The notes below the pieces were generated by a model that ran no database searches, was not told the DNA's origin, and saw only the letters and a program-made list of their open reading frames with translations. Of a DNA stretch of 7,967 nucleotides, positions 1 to 7,270 are shown in pieces; within the stretch, counting starts at the first letter, position 1; each line of letters begins with the position of its first letter. This stretch comes from Planctomicrobium sp. (lineage in GTDB: Bacteria > Planctomycetota > Planctomycetia > Planctomycetales > Planctomycetaceae): contig JAJDEL010000075.1 in assembly GCA_029259835.1 (NCBI GenBank), positions 1-7,967 on the forward strand, read 5' to 3'. A program made the translations under genes and the position numbers.

Positions 1-1966
1 CGATCATGGCATGTTCAATCGTTGAGCGGAGAGGTATTTCCAAATGAAATGCTGTGTATTTGCCAATCACGGAATCAATCGTCACGCGACCACGCAGACT
101 GCGGATCTGAGAAGCGACGACATCCATTCCAACGCCTCTACCTGAAATTTGACTCACTTCTGATTTTGTTGAAAAACCCGATTGCAGAATCAATTCCCAT
201 AACTGCTCTTTGGAAGGATTTGATCCTGGGCTGATCAATCCAAGTTCCCGTCCACGTTTTTCCAGAACTCGCTCATTCAGCCCACGACCATCGTCACGGA
301 TTTCAAGATAAAGAGAATTTGTATCGGTCGACGCATTCAAAGTGATTTGACCAATTGCTGGTTTTCCTTTTTGGACACGTTCATCAGGAGATTCGATTCC
401 GTGGCTGACTGCATTTCTGATGATGTGCATCAATGGTTCGAATAATTGTTCCTGCAGTGCCCGTTCAGCACGAGTTCCTTGACCGACGAGTCGAAGCTCG
501 ACTTTTCGTCCTTCAGCTTTACTTGCATCACGCGCGACGCGATGCAGCCTTCGCAGCAGCCCTGCGATCGGTTGTCGACGCAACTCGACCAACTCACTGC
601 GGAAACATCCGATGAGGTGGGAAATTGTTGAGTTGTCTTGAGAGAGTGGATCAAACACCGACTGCAAAGACCTCCCGAGTTCAGAAACGTCCTTTGAAAT
701 TTCAGTCATCGCCGCAGTGAGTTGCCGGTCTCGATTTAAATCAACTTGCAGGTTGTCTTCTGTGAAATTGCCTGCGGACTCATCCCGATCCAGTTCGAGG
801 GTTGAGGTGTAGATGTCGACCAATCGGAGACGTGTGGAACAGTTATTGACCTCGTGATGTAATTGCTGCAATGACGTGACGTATGTTTCGCGTCGATTTC
901 GAAGCATCACAAGTTCTGCGAGGAGGTCCATCAAACGGTCGAGTCGTGATGCTTCGAGTCGAACGTAGGTTTCTGGGTTTCCATCATGCACAGTCCCTGT
1001 ACTCACTGGTGAGATATCGAGGACCGGTTCTGGACTTTGCTTTGATGTCTGCGGTTGTAATTCCTGAATCTGCAATCTAATGAAATCAACACATTCAAGA
1101 AGGGCGTCGGTTTGATCCGTTGAACCTTCCGAAGACATTCTTTCAACGTCATTTTCAAGATTGTGCAGGTATTCTGCCATCCCCAAGAGACCGACAGTTC
1201 CCGACGCTCCCTTCAGAGTGTGAAGTTCTCGGCAAAATTGGCGCAGCGGCTCACCGTCTTGCTTGTCGGCATCGAGTTCGAGCAAGCACATTTCCATACT
1301 TGCCAGGCAGTTCTGCGCATCATCGACATAGGCCGAGATAAGTTCAGGGTCGTCTATTTTCTCTTGAAGAAGCCCCGGTGGAATAGAGGCAGTGATGGTT
1401 GCTTCTGTGATGGTTGTGCTCGATGAGACTTTTTCGTCAGGAGTTTGTGTGACTGGCGTTTCCAGTTGCTGTAGATTCGATAATAAATCCGTGATGTCCA
1501 CCGAGGAGAATGGTTCATCATGCCCTGAATCGGAGTCTTCCGTTTTGTCTTCTTTCCAATCAGACTGATGACTCTCAGGCCAGTCAATCTCGGGCTGATT
1601 CGAAAATCGTTCAGAATCAGAAAGAAGGTCAAGGTATTCTCCCCATCGATTTTCCAGTGTCGTCAGCGTCTTCTTTATTTTGGAACTCGAATCTGGATAA
1701 TCCGCGAAGGATTCTTCGACAACTGATAATGCCTGAAAGCAATCAGCCGACATTTCTTTTGAATAATCTGCGTCCTCGTGTGATTCTTTCAAAGTCACAG
1801 ACAAAGTCGTCAGGTCGACGAGTAGCGAAGAGAGCCGGTGTAATTCTTGCGCTCCAGCGTCGCTCGCTGCGTTTGCTAATTGCGTAAGCTTTTCTTGCAA
1901 GGCACGCGTACCTGTTTGTTGCGCTGCCGTTGGTTGTTTCGTGTTTGTTTTTTTTGCTGGACTCAT
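1..1966 (-). CDS. cheA: CheA-type chemotaxis histidine kinase, C-terminus cut by the window edge
   Basis: Reading the minus strand from ATG at 1966 gives an open frame of 655 codons with no stop before the left edge. Visible domains: a hydrophilic, mostly helical N-terminal stretch (1-200) that I do not recognise; an HPt domain (about 207-290) with the HTLKG motif, phospho-accepting His249 and Lys252; a P3 dimerisation hairpin starting near Tyr334 ([19 protein letters not shown]); and a HATPase domain with an N box around His514/Asn518 ([11 protein letters not shown]), G1 DDGRG at 558-562 and G2 GRGVGMD at 609-615. The CheW-like P5 domain should follow but lies outside. CheA autophosphorylates its HPt in response to MCP/CheW arrays and passes phosphate to response regulators. 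Only about 40 residues separate HPt from P3, so a P2 domain is not evident. The P3 hairpin is longer than in E. coli CheA, as in ChpA/PilL-like kinases. The start overlaps the MCP stop (ATGA), implying translational coupling. The family call is very secure; the output pathway is unknown. Confidence 0.95.
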   Translation of the reverse strand, partial: MSPAKKTNTKQPTAAQQTGTRALQEKLTQLANAASDAGAQELHRLSSLLVDLTTLSVTLKESHEDADYSKEMSADCFQALSVVEESFADYPDSSSKIKKTLTTLENRWGEYLDLLSDSERFSNQPEIDWPESHQSDWKEDKTEDSDSGHDEPFSSVDITDLLSNLQQLETPVTQTPDEKVSSSTTITEATITASIPPGLLQEKIDDPELISAYVDDAQNCLASMEMCLLELDADKQDGEPLRQFCRELHTLKGASGTVGLLGMAEYLHNLENDVERMSSEGSTDQTDALLECVDFIRLQIQELQPQTSKQSPEPVLDISPVSTGTVHDGNPETYVRLEASRLDRLMDLLAELVMLRNRRETYVTSLQQLHHEVNNCSTRLRLVDIYTSTLELDRDESAGNFTEDNLQVDLNRDRQLTAAMTEISKDVSELGRSLQSVFDPLSQDNSTISHLIGCFRSELVELRRQPIAGLLRRLHRVARDASKAEGRKVELRLVGQGTRAERALQEQLFEPLMHIIRNAVSHGIESPDERVQKGKPAIGQITLNASTDTNSLYLEIRDDGRGLNERVLEKRGRELGLISPGSNPSKEQLWELILQSGFSTKSEVSQISGRGVGMDVVASQIRSLRGRVTIDSVIGKYTAFHLEIPLRSTIEHAMI

Positions 1967-3348
1967 CGTTGCGTTCCTTCAGCCACTGCTCCAACAAGGC
2001 TTTCATTCGGACGATTGTCTGAGAACGAACCGGACTCTTTCTGCGGTTCCGATTCATCACTTTCCAACTTCACTCGGTTTCGTGAATCGTCGTCACAATG
2101 GAACATGGGAGTGATCCATTGCTCAAGATCGCGTGTTACAGAGATCACGTCGGTTGTCGTCTGACGGACCCCCGTCGCTCGCTCATGAATAACTTCAGAG
2201 AGCGTCGAAACTTGTTGCATCGCCTGAATCATGTCTTGCGTTCCTCGAAGTTGATTCATAGTGATCCGAGAAATTTCCCCGACTCGATCAGCGGAGTCTG
2301 AAGAGGTCTCACTGATTTTGTCGAGCGCGACACCAGCTTCATTTACACGCGCGACTTCCTTCTGTACTTGTGCTCTTTCTTCTGCCATTGTGGTGATTGT
2401 GTCTTGCGTTTCCATTTGAATCGATTCGACAAGATCGGCAATTTCGCGAGAAGCGTTGCTTGTATGTTCGGCAAGTTTTCGAACTTCTTCCGCAACGATT
2501 GCGAATCCCCGTCCTTCTTCACCAGCACGTACTGCTTCAATCGAAGCGTTCAGCGCCAACATATCTGTACGGGTGGAAATCGTTCCCATTGTTTCCACAA
2601 TGGAACTGATTTCCTGCGAGCGCTCTCCAAGGGAGAGAACCTTCCGTTCGCCAGCTTCAACATGCGCGCGAATTCTCGTCATGCCGTGTATGAGTTTCTC
2701 GATGAGGATTCGTCCTTGCCCGGCTGCTTCTTTCGTGTCAATTGCGGAATTGTTCGCAGATTCTGCGTTGTTCAGAATCAGGTCAATGTTGCTCGAAAGT
2801 TCCTCAACGTACTGAATTGTCTGGTCGATTGTCTGCGTTTGCTGAGTGGCATCGTTTGCGGTTTCATGTGATCGTTGTGAAATCGAGCTGGCATGATTCA
2901 TGATCCGTCCGACTTCAGCACCCACCGAACGTGAAATACGTGCAAGGACTTGAGATAACAAACGTCCATCCATCATTACTTTTTGTGCAGAGCCGTTACG
3001 CGCACTCTTTGGGGCAAGTTGTTCCAATAGTCGCTGAATTCCAGTCCAACCGCTTTGATTCCACTCTAATGTTCCACCAACTTGGCGGGCGACGTCATCC
3101 AGTTCAGAAATACCGGATTGGAGACTTGAAAGCGGTTCGTTCGCTTCGACATGAATGGAAACTTTGCGGCTCGCACGTTGGAACCACCACGACAATATTG
3201 CTGCTGGAAAAATTGCACAGAGCGGAAGGAGTAGCGAGTAGAGCATTAACTCCTTCGAGTTTGCTGTGTTACTAATCAGCCAAACGATTGCACCGACCGC
3301 ACTTCCTGTCAGAATGTGGCTAGCAAAAATTTTGAATCGAAACGTCAT
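1963..3348 (-). CDS. Methyl-accepting chemotaxis protein without a periplasmic sensor domain
   Basis: This 461-aa protein has two hydrophobic segments (about residues 9-27 and 34-56) separated by only a few polar residues, so there is no extracytoplasmic ligand-binding domain. Residues 60-120 form a cytoplasmic linker; [12 protein letters not shown] near 72-83 could be a degenerate HAMP helix, but no clear HAMP is visible. The long signalling coiled coil covers about 130-410. Its hairpin tip is canonical, with [20 protein letters not shown] followed by [11 protein letters not shown] (264-294), which is the CheA/CheW contact region. A polar acidic tail (415-461) lacks a terminal NWETF-type CheR/CheB tether. 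The role is to organise CheA/CheW arrays at the membrane. The input signal is unknown and may come from inside the membrane or cytoplasm, or from a partner protein. The start is fixed by an in-frame TAA immediately before ATG and a GGAG site. The stop overlaps cheA. Confidence 0.95.
   Translation of the reverse strand: MTFRFKIFASHILTGSAVGAIVWLISNTANSKELMLYSLLLPLCAIFPAAILSWWFQRASRKVSIHVEANEPLSSLQSGISELDDVARQVGGTLEWNQSGWTGIQRLLEQLAPKSARNGSAQKVMMDGRLLSQVLARISRSVGAEVGRIMNHASSISQRSHETANDATQQTQTIDQTIQYVEELSSNIDLILNNAESANNSAIDTKEAAGQGRILIEKLIHGMTRIRAHVEAGERKVLSLGERSQEISSIVETMGTISTRTDMLALNASIEAVRAGEEGRGFAIVAEEVRKLAEHTSNASREIADLVESIQMETQDTITTMAEERAQVQKEVARVNEAGVALDKISETSSDSADRVGEISRITMNQLRGTQDMIQAMQQVSTLSEVIHERATGVRQTTTDVISVTRDLEQWITPMFHCDDDSRNRVKLESDESEPQKESGSFSDNRPNESLVGAVAEGTQR
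1974..1980 (-). promoter_or_regulatory. Ribosome binding site for cheA, inside the end of the MCP gene
   Basis: The minus strand reads GAAGGAA, then CGCAACG, then ATG. This purine-rich stretch sits 7 nt before the cheA start and within the last codons of the MCP gene. Together with the 4-bp ATGA stop/start overlap (1963-1966), it fixes the cheA start and points to coupled translation of the two genes. Confidence 0.7.
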
Positions 3349-3360
3349 TTATTTTCTCCG
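3349..3360 (-). promoter_or_regulatory. Ribosome binding site and in-frame stop that fix the MCP start
   Basis: The minus strand reads CGGAGAAAATAA directly before ATG. GGAG (3359-3356) is a good Shine-Dalgarno sequence, and the TAA touching the ATG is in frame, so no longer N-terminus is possible. The cheW start has nearly the same context. Confidence 0.7.
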
Positions 3361-3477
3361 AGATCTTCCATTTAATGGATGACCATGTCGCATTCTGTTT
3401 CGCGGGTTGATTTTGTGACCGTAATATCTGTCATGTTCATTGACACAATTGGTGTTCGAATACTCGATCTGTTAATT

Positions 3478-3993
3478 TCAGGCTGTGGCTTCAAGTTTTC
3501 GTTGTCCCTTAAATTCTTCAGATGGGGACGAAATGATTGAGGGGAGTGTTTCATCTTGCGATTTTGGGTTGAGTTCACGAGCCGCAAGTTCGAGAAATCG
3601 TGTGCTGTCGAGAATTCTAATAATTCGATCTTCGTAGGTAGCCCAGCCAGTGATCGTTGACTCCCAGTCGCTTCGCACTTCTTCTGGCGCATCCGAATGT
3701 TCAAGTGAGGCTAAGGAGGTCACTTCATCAACGAGTAAACCCCAATCTTGATCCGACTCTTCAACCACGAGGAGGAATTGCTCTTTTCCGAATGTTTCTT
3801 CTGGGAGCAGTGAACTGAAATTCAGAACTGGCAGAAACTCACTCCGGATGTGGCTCAATCCTGAAAGTGTTCGATGTGTTCGCGGAATCGAAACAAAGCT
3901 TGGGCGCGGCATCACTTCCCGGACCACTCTGGCTGGTAAGGCAAACCAGACAGATCCTTTTCGGAACAGGCAGTATGAAATTTGATTCGGCAT
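3478..3993 (-). CDS. cheW: CheW-like chemotaxis coupling protein
   Basis: The 171-aa protein is one CheW domain (about residues 4-138) plus a polar C-terminal tail of about 30 residues. Diagnostic features are the first-subdomain start VWFALPARVVREVMP (15-29), the GLSHIRSEFLPVLNF segment (45-59), which matches the family pattern GL-x-x-x-RG-x-x-x-PV-x-x-L, and the second-half strands FLLVVEE (73-79) and WGLLVDEV (84-91). Arg50 sits where E. coli CheW has its conserved receptor-contact arginine; the following Gly is Ser here. CheW links the CheA P5 domain to receptor tips in the cytoplasmic array, and the neighbouring MCP and CheA are its likely partners. An in-frame TAA immediately precedes the ATG, so the start is firm. 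It lies 30 bp after the 124-aa gene and 129 bp before the MCP gene. Confidence 0.9.
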   Translation of the reverse strand: MPNQISYCLFRKGSVWFALPARVVREVMPRPSFVSIPRTHRTLSGLSHIRSEFLPVLNFSSLLPEETFGKEQFLLVVEESDQDWGLLVDEVTSLASLEHSDAPEEVRSDWESTITGWATYEDRIIRILDSTRFLELAARELNPKSQDETLPSIISSPSEEFKGQRKLEATA

Positions 3994-4004
3994 TTATTTT
4001 CTCG
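3994..4004 (-). promoter_or_regulatory. Translation initiation region of cheW
   Basis: The minus strand reads CGAGAAAATAA then ATG, almost identical to the MCP leader (GGAGAAAATAA then ATG). Here the Shine-Dalgarno part is only GAG, which is weaker. The in-frame TAA next to the ATG rules out an upstream start. Confidence 0.5.
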
Positions 4005-4023
4005 AAAGTTGATCGACTTTTCT

Positions 4024-4398
4024 TTACTGAGCGTCAGTCTTCTTTAATCGCATCTCGATTTTCTTTGCCAGTTCTTCTAAGCGACGTTGTTGTTCCGGCT
4101 CGGTAGCGACAGGGATGCTTTCATGGCGAGTCTGAAAATTGTCTAATTCAGAGTTCGTTGAACGATCAGTTTGATTTTCAACTGAACAGTGATCGGTTTC
4201 TTTTAAAGCGTCTTCGTCGTTCCTCAGGTTGCCGTCTTCCCAGAGAGACTCTTCAATTGATAGAATGAGATGTGTTAGCTTGGGCCAATCTTCGTTAAAA
4301 AACTCTTCAATGGCCTGGCGCCATTCTCGAACACTCTCAACGGAATGTGCTTCTGAGGAGAGTTGTGCTGGTGGTGGATTGGTTTTTAAAATAGGCAT
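4024..4398 (-). CDS. Uncharacterised 124-aa protein of the chemosensory operon
   Basis: I do not recognise a family. The protein is soluble and strongly acidic overall, with no signal peptide or membrane segment. Residues 20-53 look like one or two amphipathic helices rich in Trp and acidic residues (REWRQAIEEFFNEDWPKL, then LILSIEESLWEDG). A low-complexity polar middle (54-98) has many Asn, Asp, Glu and Ser. The C-terminus is a charged helix or short coiled coil (EQQRRLEELAKKIEMRLKK, 101-119). The gene sits between the PilZ-like gene (58 bp upstream) and cheW (30 bp downstream), in the same direction, so it is probably co-transcribed and may be an adaptor in the array. The ATG at 4398 has only a weak GAAG 9 nt upstream. 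Reality as a gene is likely from its operon position and clean frame; function is unknown. Confidence 0.75.
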   Translation of the reverse strand: MPILKTNPPPAQLSSEAHSVESVREWRQAIEEFFNEDWPKLTHLILSIEESLWEDGNLRNDEDALKETDHCSVENQTDRSTNSELDNFQTRHESIPVATEPEQQRRLEELAKKIEMRLKKTDAQ

Positions 4399-4456
4399 AG
4401 TAAACTTCTAGCGAACAGGATTTTGTACGAAATTCGACGAAGGCAACCTGTCCCTG

Positions 4457-4789
4457 TCACTTAAGTATGACTCCACCACTAATGAACGCTTCGTCTTCGA
4501 AATAGCGACACCACCGGACGGAAACCGTGAATTGCTCCGGCAGTTGCTCTTGTGCTTCAACGAGTTGGCAAACGTACTCTCGCCGAACAGACAATGGTTC
4601 GAAGTGCATCAATGAAATGCCAAGCGCACGTTGGTTTCCGTTTTTATCGATAGTGATATCTCTGACGATTCCGCTGATCGTTCGACCAGCAACGTCGATT
4701 TTGACTTCAACGGGTAAGGGAACCCGCTGCCCTTTTCTCCGACAGTCAACAACTGGTTTCTCAGTATTGGTCTCGAAAGCTGAAAACAT
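4457..4789 (-). CDS. PilZ-like domain protein, possible c-di-GMP effector
   Basis: This 110-aa protein is little more than one small beta-barrel domain. It has the N-terminal PilZ arginine motif RKGQR (Arg18 to Arg22, an RxxxR), then VPLPVEVKI, then GRTISGIVRDIT, where PilZ proteins carry (D/N)xSxxG. Here the second motif reads D44-I-T46 and the Gly arrives late (Gly51), so it is degenerate. The end, SVRWCRYFEDEAFISGGVIL, fits the last PilZ strands. PilZ domains bind cyclic di-GMP and act on partner proteins. As first gene of the operon it could feed c-di-GMP into the array, but binding is uncertain given the altered motif. I chose ATG at 4789, preceded by AGGG. A TTG at 4843 would add 18 residues but has no clear ribosome binding site and adds nothing PilZ-like. 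The family call is moderately sure. Confidence 0.7.
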   Translation of the reverse strand: MFSAFETNTEKPVVDCRRKGQRVPLPVEVKIDVAGRTISGIVRDITIDKNGNQRALGISLMHFEPLSVRREYVCQLVEAQEQLPEQFTVSVRWCRYFEDEAFISGGVILK

Positions 4790-5061
4790 GCTTATCCCTG
4801 AACCTTGAGTACATAAAAATGAGCGGAAGGAGACTCCTCTCAATAGGGAGCCTATTTCACCAATTCAGGGGTTGTTCCAATTTCTGCCAAGATTCCGATG
4901 AACGTTGTGTCAACGCCGCACCGTTAAGCGAACAATTTTGTCAAATCGTTCTTCCCGGAATATTTCTAACTGTCATTGCAGACACATTCGGAACAATCTG
5001 TTCGTCGTTTAGAACATGCAAAGCACCACAGAAACGCTTCTTTCTCGAAATTCAGGATTCA

Positions 5062-5238
5062 TCAGTTACGACTGATGCAATGGTGCGAGAAGTGGTCCTG
5101 CGCGACGTTGAGAGACTTACTGAAATTCAGCATCCCACCATCTGGCACATCCAATTTCGCGTTTGATGACAAATCATTCAGTAGCGTTGCAATTTCCTCG
5201 TTTCGCTTCATACTTGGCATCGAATTGAGGCTGCTCAT
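5062..5238 (-). CDS. Possible small ORF of 58 aa, doubtful
   Basis: From ATG at 5238 the frame gives a 58-aa soluble peptide with a plausible helical, protein-like middle (MKRNEEIATLLNDLSS, then NAKLDVPDGGMLNF). Its residue mix is more natural than the other frames in this gap. Against it, the ribosome binding site is poor (CGGAT, 11 nt upstream), I recognise no family, and the stop lies inside the 5060-5077 hairpin. It may be a short gene, a decayed remnant, or chance. Confidence 0.2.
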   Translation of the reverse strand: MSSLNSMPSMKRNEEIATLLNDLSSNAKLDVPDGGMLNFSKSLNVAQDHFSHHCISRN

Positions 5239-5324
5239 CAAATTAAATCCGACGCGACTTGCCCACGTTTTTGTTCCGCAAGTCTGCCCAGGTCGGAAAT
5301 CCATATTGAGATCACTGGTACTTC

Positions 5325-5331
5325 GGAGAAG
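5325..5331 (+). promoter_or_regulatory. Ribosome binding site of the transketolase gene
   Basis: GGAGAAG lies 5 nt before ATG at 5337 (spacer AATTA). This is a strong Shine-Dalgarno sequence and supports this start. Confidence 0.75.
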
Positions 5332-5336
5332 AATTA

Positions 5337-7265
5337 ATGACTGTCGCGACTGAATTTCCTATTCCGCTGCATGAATACAAAGTTGTTTCCCTAGATCCAA
5401 AGCAGTCCGCACTGACGGATGAACAAAAAAAGCAGCTTCAGAAAAACATCAAACTCTGTCGCGACGCAATTATTTTCTTCACAGCAATTGCAGATGCAAA
5501 GGGGCTTGGCGGTCACACAGGCGGACCATACGACACTGTGCCAGAAACAGTGTTAATGCACGGATTTATGGAGAACGCCAAGCAAGGCGGCACTCCGGAT
5601 GTCCTTCCGATTTTCTTCGACGAAGCCGGACACCGCGTCGCCACCCAGTACCTGATGGCGGTTCTTGAAGGGGATATGGACGTCGAAAAACTCTTCCATT
5701 ACCGGGAATATCTTTCGCACCTCCCAGGGCATCCTGAGCGTGGATTTACGCCGGGAGTGAAGTTTAGCTCGGGCCGGTTAGGACACATGTGGCCTTTTGT
5801 GAATGGAGTCGCAATTGCAAATCCGGACAAAATCCTGTTCATGCTCGGTTCAGATGGATCGCAGATGGAAGGCAACGACGCTGAAGCAGCTCGCTTGGCT
5901 GTTGCCCAAAATCTGAACGTAAAACTGCTGATCGACGACAACGATGTCACGATTGCAGGACACCCGTCGGATTACCTCCCAGGCTTCGATGTCTCTCAAA
6001 CACTTGAAGGACATGGCCTGAAAATTGATATCGGTGACGGAGAAGAACTCGACAGCCTCTATTCTCGAATGTGTCAGGCAATTCAGACAGATGGGCCGGT
6101 TGCCCTGATCAATAAACGCAAAATGTGTGTTGGCATAGAATCTCTGGAAGGCAGTGCCCACGGGCACGATGTGATCAAATCCGCTGTGGCGATTGACTAT
6201 CTCAAATCACGAGGACGAGAAGAAGCCGCTGAGTATCTGAGCACAGTGACTAAGGGCCCCGGCGGTCCAACGTACCAAGGTTCTGATGCCAAAAGCGTTG
6301 GTAAGAACCGAGACTTGTTCGGGAAAATCCTTAACGGAATTCTTGATGGAATTTCGGAAGAGAAGCGAGTGGAATCGGTGCGTGTCTTTGACTGTGACCT
6401 CGAAGGAAGTTGCGGATTGAATCATGTGCGTAGTGAACACCCGGAAGTCTTCGTTCGTGGGGGGATTATGGAGCGAGGTAATTATTCCGCTGCCGCCGGT
6501 TTTGGGTTCGAATCCGGCAAGCAGGGAGTCTTTGCAACGTTTTCTGCATTCCTGGAAATGTTGGTTTCTGAAATCACAATGGCGCGTCTGAATCAAAGCA
6601 ATGTTCTGGCACACTTTAGTCACGCTGGTTGCGACGATATGGCAGACAATACCTGCCACTTTGGATTGAACAACTTATTTGCAGACAACGGACTACCTGA
6701 CGAAGGGAAAGATTCGACACGAGTTTACTTCCCGGCAGATCAGCATCAGTTCCGGAAGTGTTTAGAGAAAATATTCAATGACGAAGGATTACGTTTCATC
6801 TTCTCGACACGTTCTGGAGTCCCTGATTTGCTGGATGATTCGAACCAGACATTGTTCGGCGACAACTATGAATTCGTTTCCGGTAAAGATGATCTCGTTC
6901 GAGAAGGCACGGCGGGCTACGTCGTTTCATTCGGTGAAACGACTTACCGCGCTCTCGACGCAGTCATTCGTCTGAAAGCAGAAGGGACTGACTTTGGACT
7001 CATCTGCAAGTCGACATTGAATGTTTACGACGAAGAAATGATGGCACGTCTCGCAGCCGCTCCTGCTGTGTTAGTCGCAGAATCATTCAACGTGAAAAAT
7101 GGACTCGGCGCTCGCTTTGGAACAGAACTTCTCAAGAGAGGTTTCAAAGGCAGCTACAACAACATCGGCACTCACAAAGAAGGTTCCGGCGGACTCTGGC
7201 AGCAAATGGGCTATCAGGGACTCGATGCCGACGGAATCATGACCGCCGCAAAAGAATTGATCTGA
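5337..7265 (+). CDS. Transketolase-family enzyme (tkt-like), divergent
   Basis: This complete 642-aa thiamine-diphosphate enzyme is close to the usual transketolase length (about 660). The family transfers two-carbon ketol units between sugar phosphates in the cytoplasmic pentose phosphate pathway. The N-terminal Pyr-phosphate-binding domain (about 35-300) carries GGHTGGP with His60, AGHR with His99, and the cofactor/Mg motif SDGSQMEG (172-179, Asp173 and Glu178) ending in DDN (200-202). The pyrimidine-binding domain (about 345-500) has Glu379 in MERGNYSAAAGFGF, matching the catalytic Glu of GVREFGM in E. coli TktA, then FATFSAF (399-405), SHAG with His429, and STRSGVPD with Arg492. The C-terminal domain (about 520-642) ends with AKELI, like TktA. 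The GPLGQG loop reads GRLGHMW (146-152), so substrate preference may differ. It stands alone on the plus strand and is followed by a terminator. Family is certain; exact substrates are not. Confidence 0.93.
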   Translation: MTVATEFPIPLHEYKVVSLDPKQSALTDEQKKQLQKNIKLCRDAIIFFTAIADAKGLGGHTGGPYDTVPETVLMHGFMENAKQGGTPDVLPIFFDEAGHRVATQYLMAVLEGDMDVEKLFHYREYLSHLPGHPERGFTPGVKFSSGRLGHMWPFVNGVAIANPDKILFMLGSDGSQMEGNDAEAARLAVAQNLNVKLLIDDNDVTIAGHPSDYLPGFDVSQTLEGHGLKIDIGDGEELDSLYSRMCQAIQTDGPVALINKRKMCVGIESLEGSAHGHDVIKSAVAIDYLKSRGREEAAEYLSTVTKGPGGPTYQGSDAKSVGKNRDLFGKILNGILDGISEEKRVESVRVFDCDLEGSCGLNHVRSEHPEVFVRGGIMERGNYSAAAGFGFESGKQGVFATFSAFLEMLVSEITMARLNQSNVLAHFSHAGCDDMADNTCHFGLNNLFADNGLPDEGKDSTRVYFPADQHQFRKCLEKIFNDEGLRFIFSTRSGVPDLLDDSNQTLFGDNYEFVSGKDDLVREGTAGYVVSFGETTYRALDAVIRLKAEGTDFGLICKSTLNVYDEEMMARLAAAPAVLVAESFNVKNGLGARFGTELLKRGFKGSYNNIGTHKEGSGGLWQQMGYQGLDADGIMTAAKELI

Positions 7266-7270
7266 GAGTA

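Larger units (their letters stand above)
4790..5336. other. Divergent intergenic region between chemosensory operon and transketolase gene
   Basis: This gap of about 550 bp must hold the promoter of the minus-strand operon and that of the plus-strand transketolase gene, as the two are head to head. TTGACA occurs on the minus strand at 4913-4908 and at 4944-4939, but neither has an acceptable -10 box at 15-18 bp. There is a 5-bp dyad CGTTG-TGT-CAACG at 4903-4915 and a 7-bp stem, 4-nt loop hairpin CATCAGT-TACG-ACTGATG at 5060-5077. Frames on the plus strand here are Arg/Cys/Ser-rich and look non-coding. One minus-strand small ORF is listed separately at low confidence. No tRNA or recognisable riboswitch is seen. 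Confidence 0.5.

Noticed and set aside
1510..1887. Plus-strand frames across cheA and the MCP gene (for example 1510-1887 and 2368-2871)
   Set aside because: They are antisense to clear kinase and MCP coding sequence and show Ser/Arg/Phe-rich shadow composition.
3367..3379. TCCATT-T-AATGGA palindrome before the MCP gene as a terminator or operator
   Set aside because: It is a 6-bp AT-rich stem with a 1-nt centre that cannot form a hairpin, and no partner copy was seen.
3372..3704. Minus-strand frame overlapping cheW and its downstream gap
   Set aside because: It overlaps cheW in another frame, has no ribosome binding site and an unnatural residue mix; it is a shadow.
4790..4843. Upstream TTG start at 4843 adding 18 residues to the PilZ-like protein
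   Set aside because: No Shine-Dalgarno sequence precedes it and the added residues (RGVSFRSFLC...) look unlike a protein start; ATG at 4789 has AGGG at proper spacing.
4908..4944. Two TTGACA boxes on the minus strand as sigma-70 promoters
   Set aside because: No -10-like hexamer lies 15-18 bp downstream of either one.
5060..5077. CATCAGT-TACG-ACTGATG hairpin as a terminator
   Set aside because: The 7-bp stem lacks a T run on either strand and no secure gene ends there.
5143..5160. TGGCAC as the -24 element of a sigma-54 promoter on the plus strand
   Set aside because: The required GC at -12 is missing (the sequence is ATTTC), so the match is only half.
4819..5353. Two overlapping plus-strand frames in the divergent gap
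   Set aside because: They are rich in Arg, Cys, Ser and Phe, overlap each other, and one runs past the transketolase start; no sign of coding.
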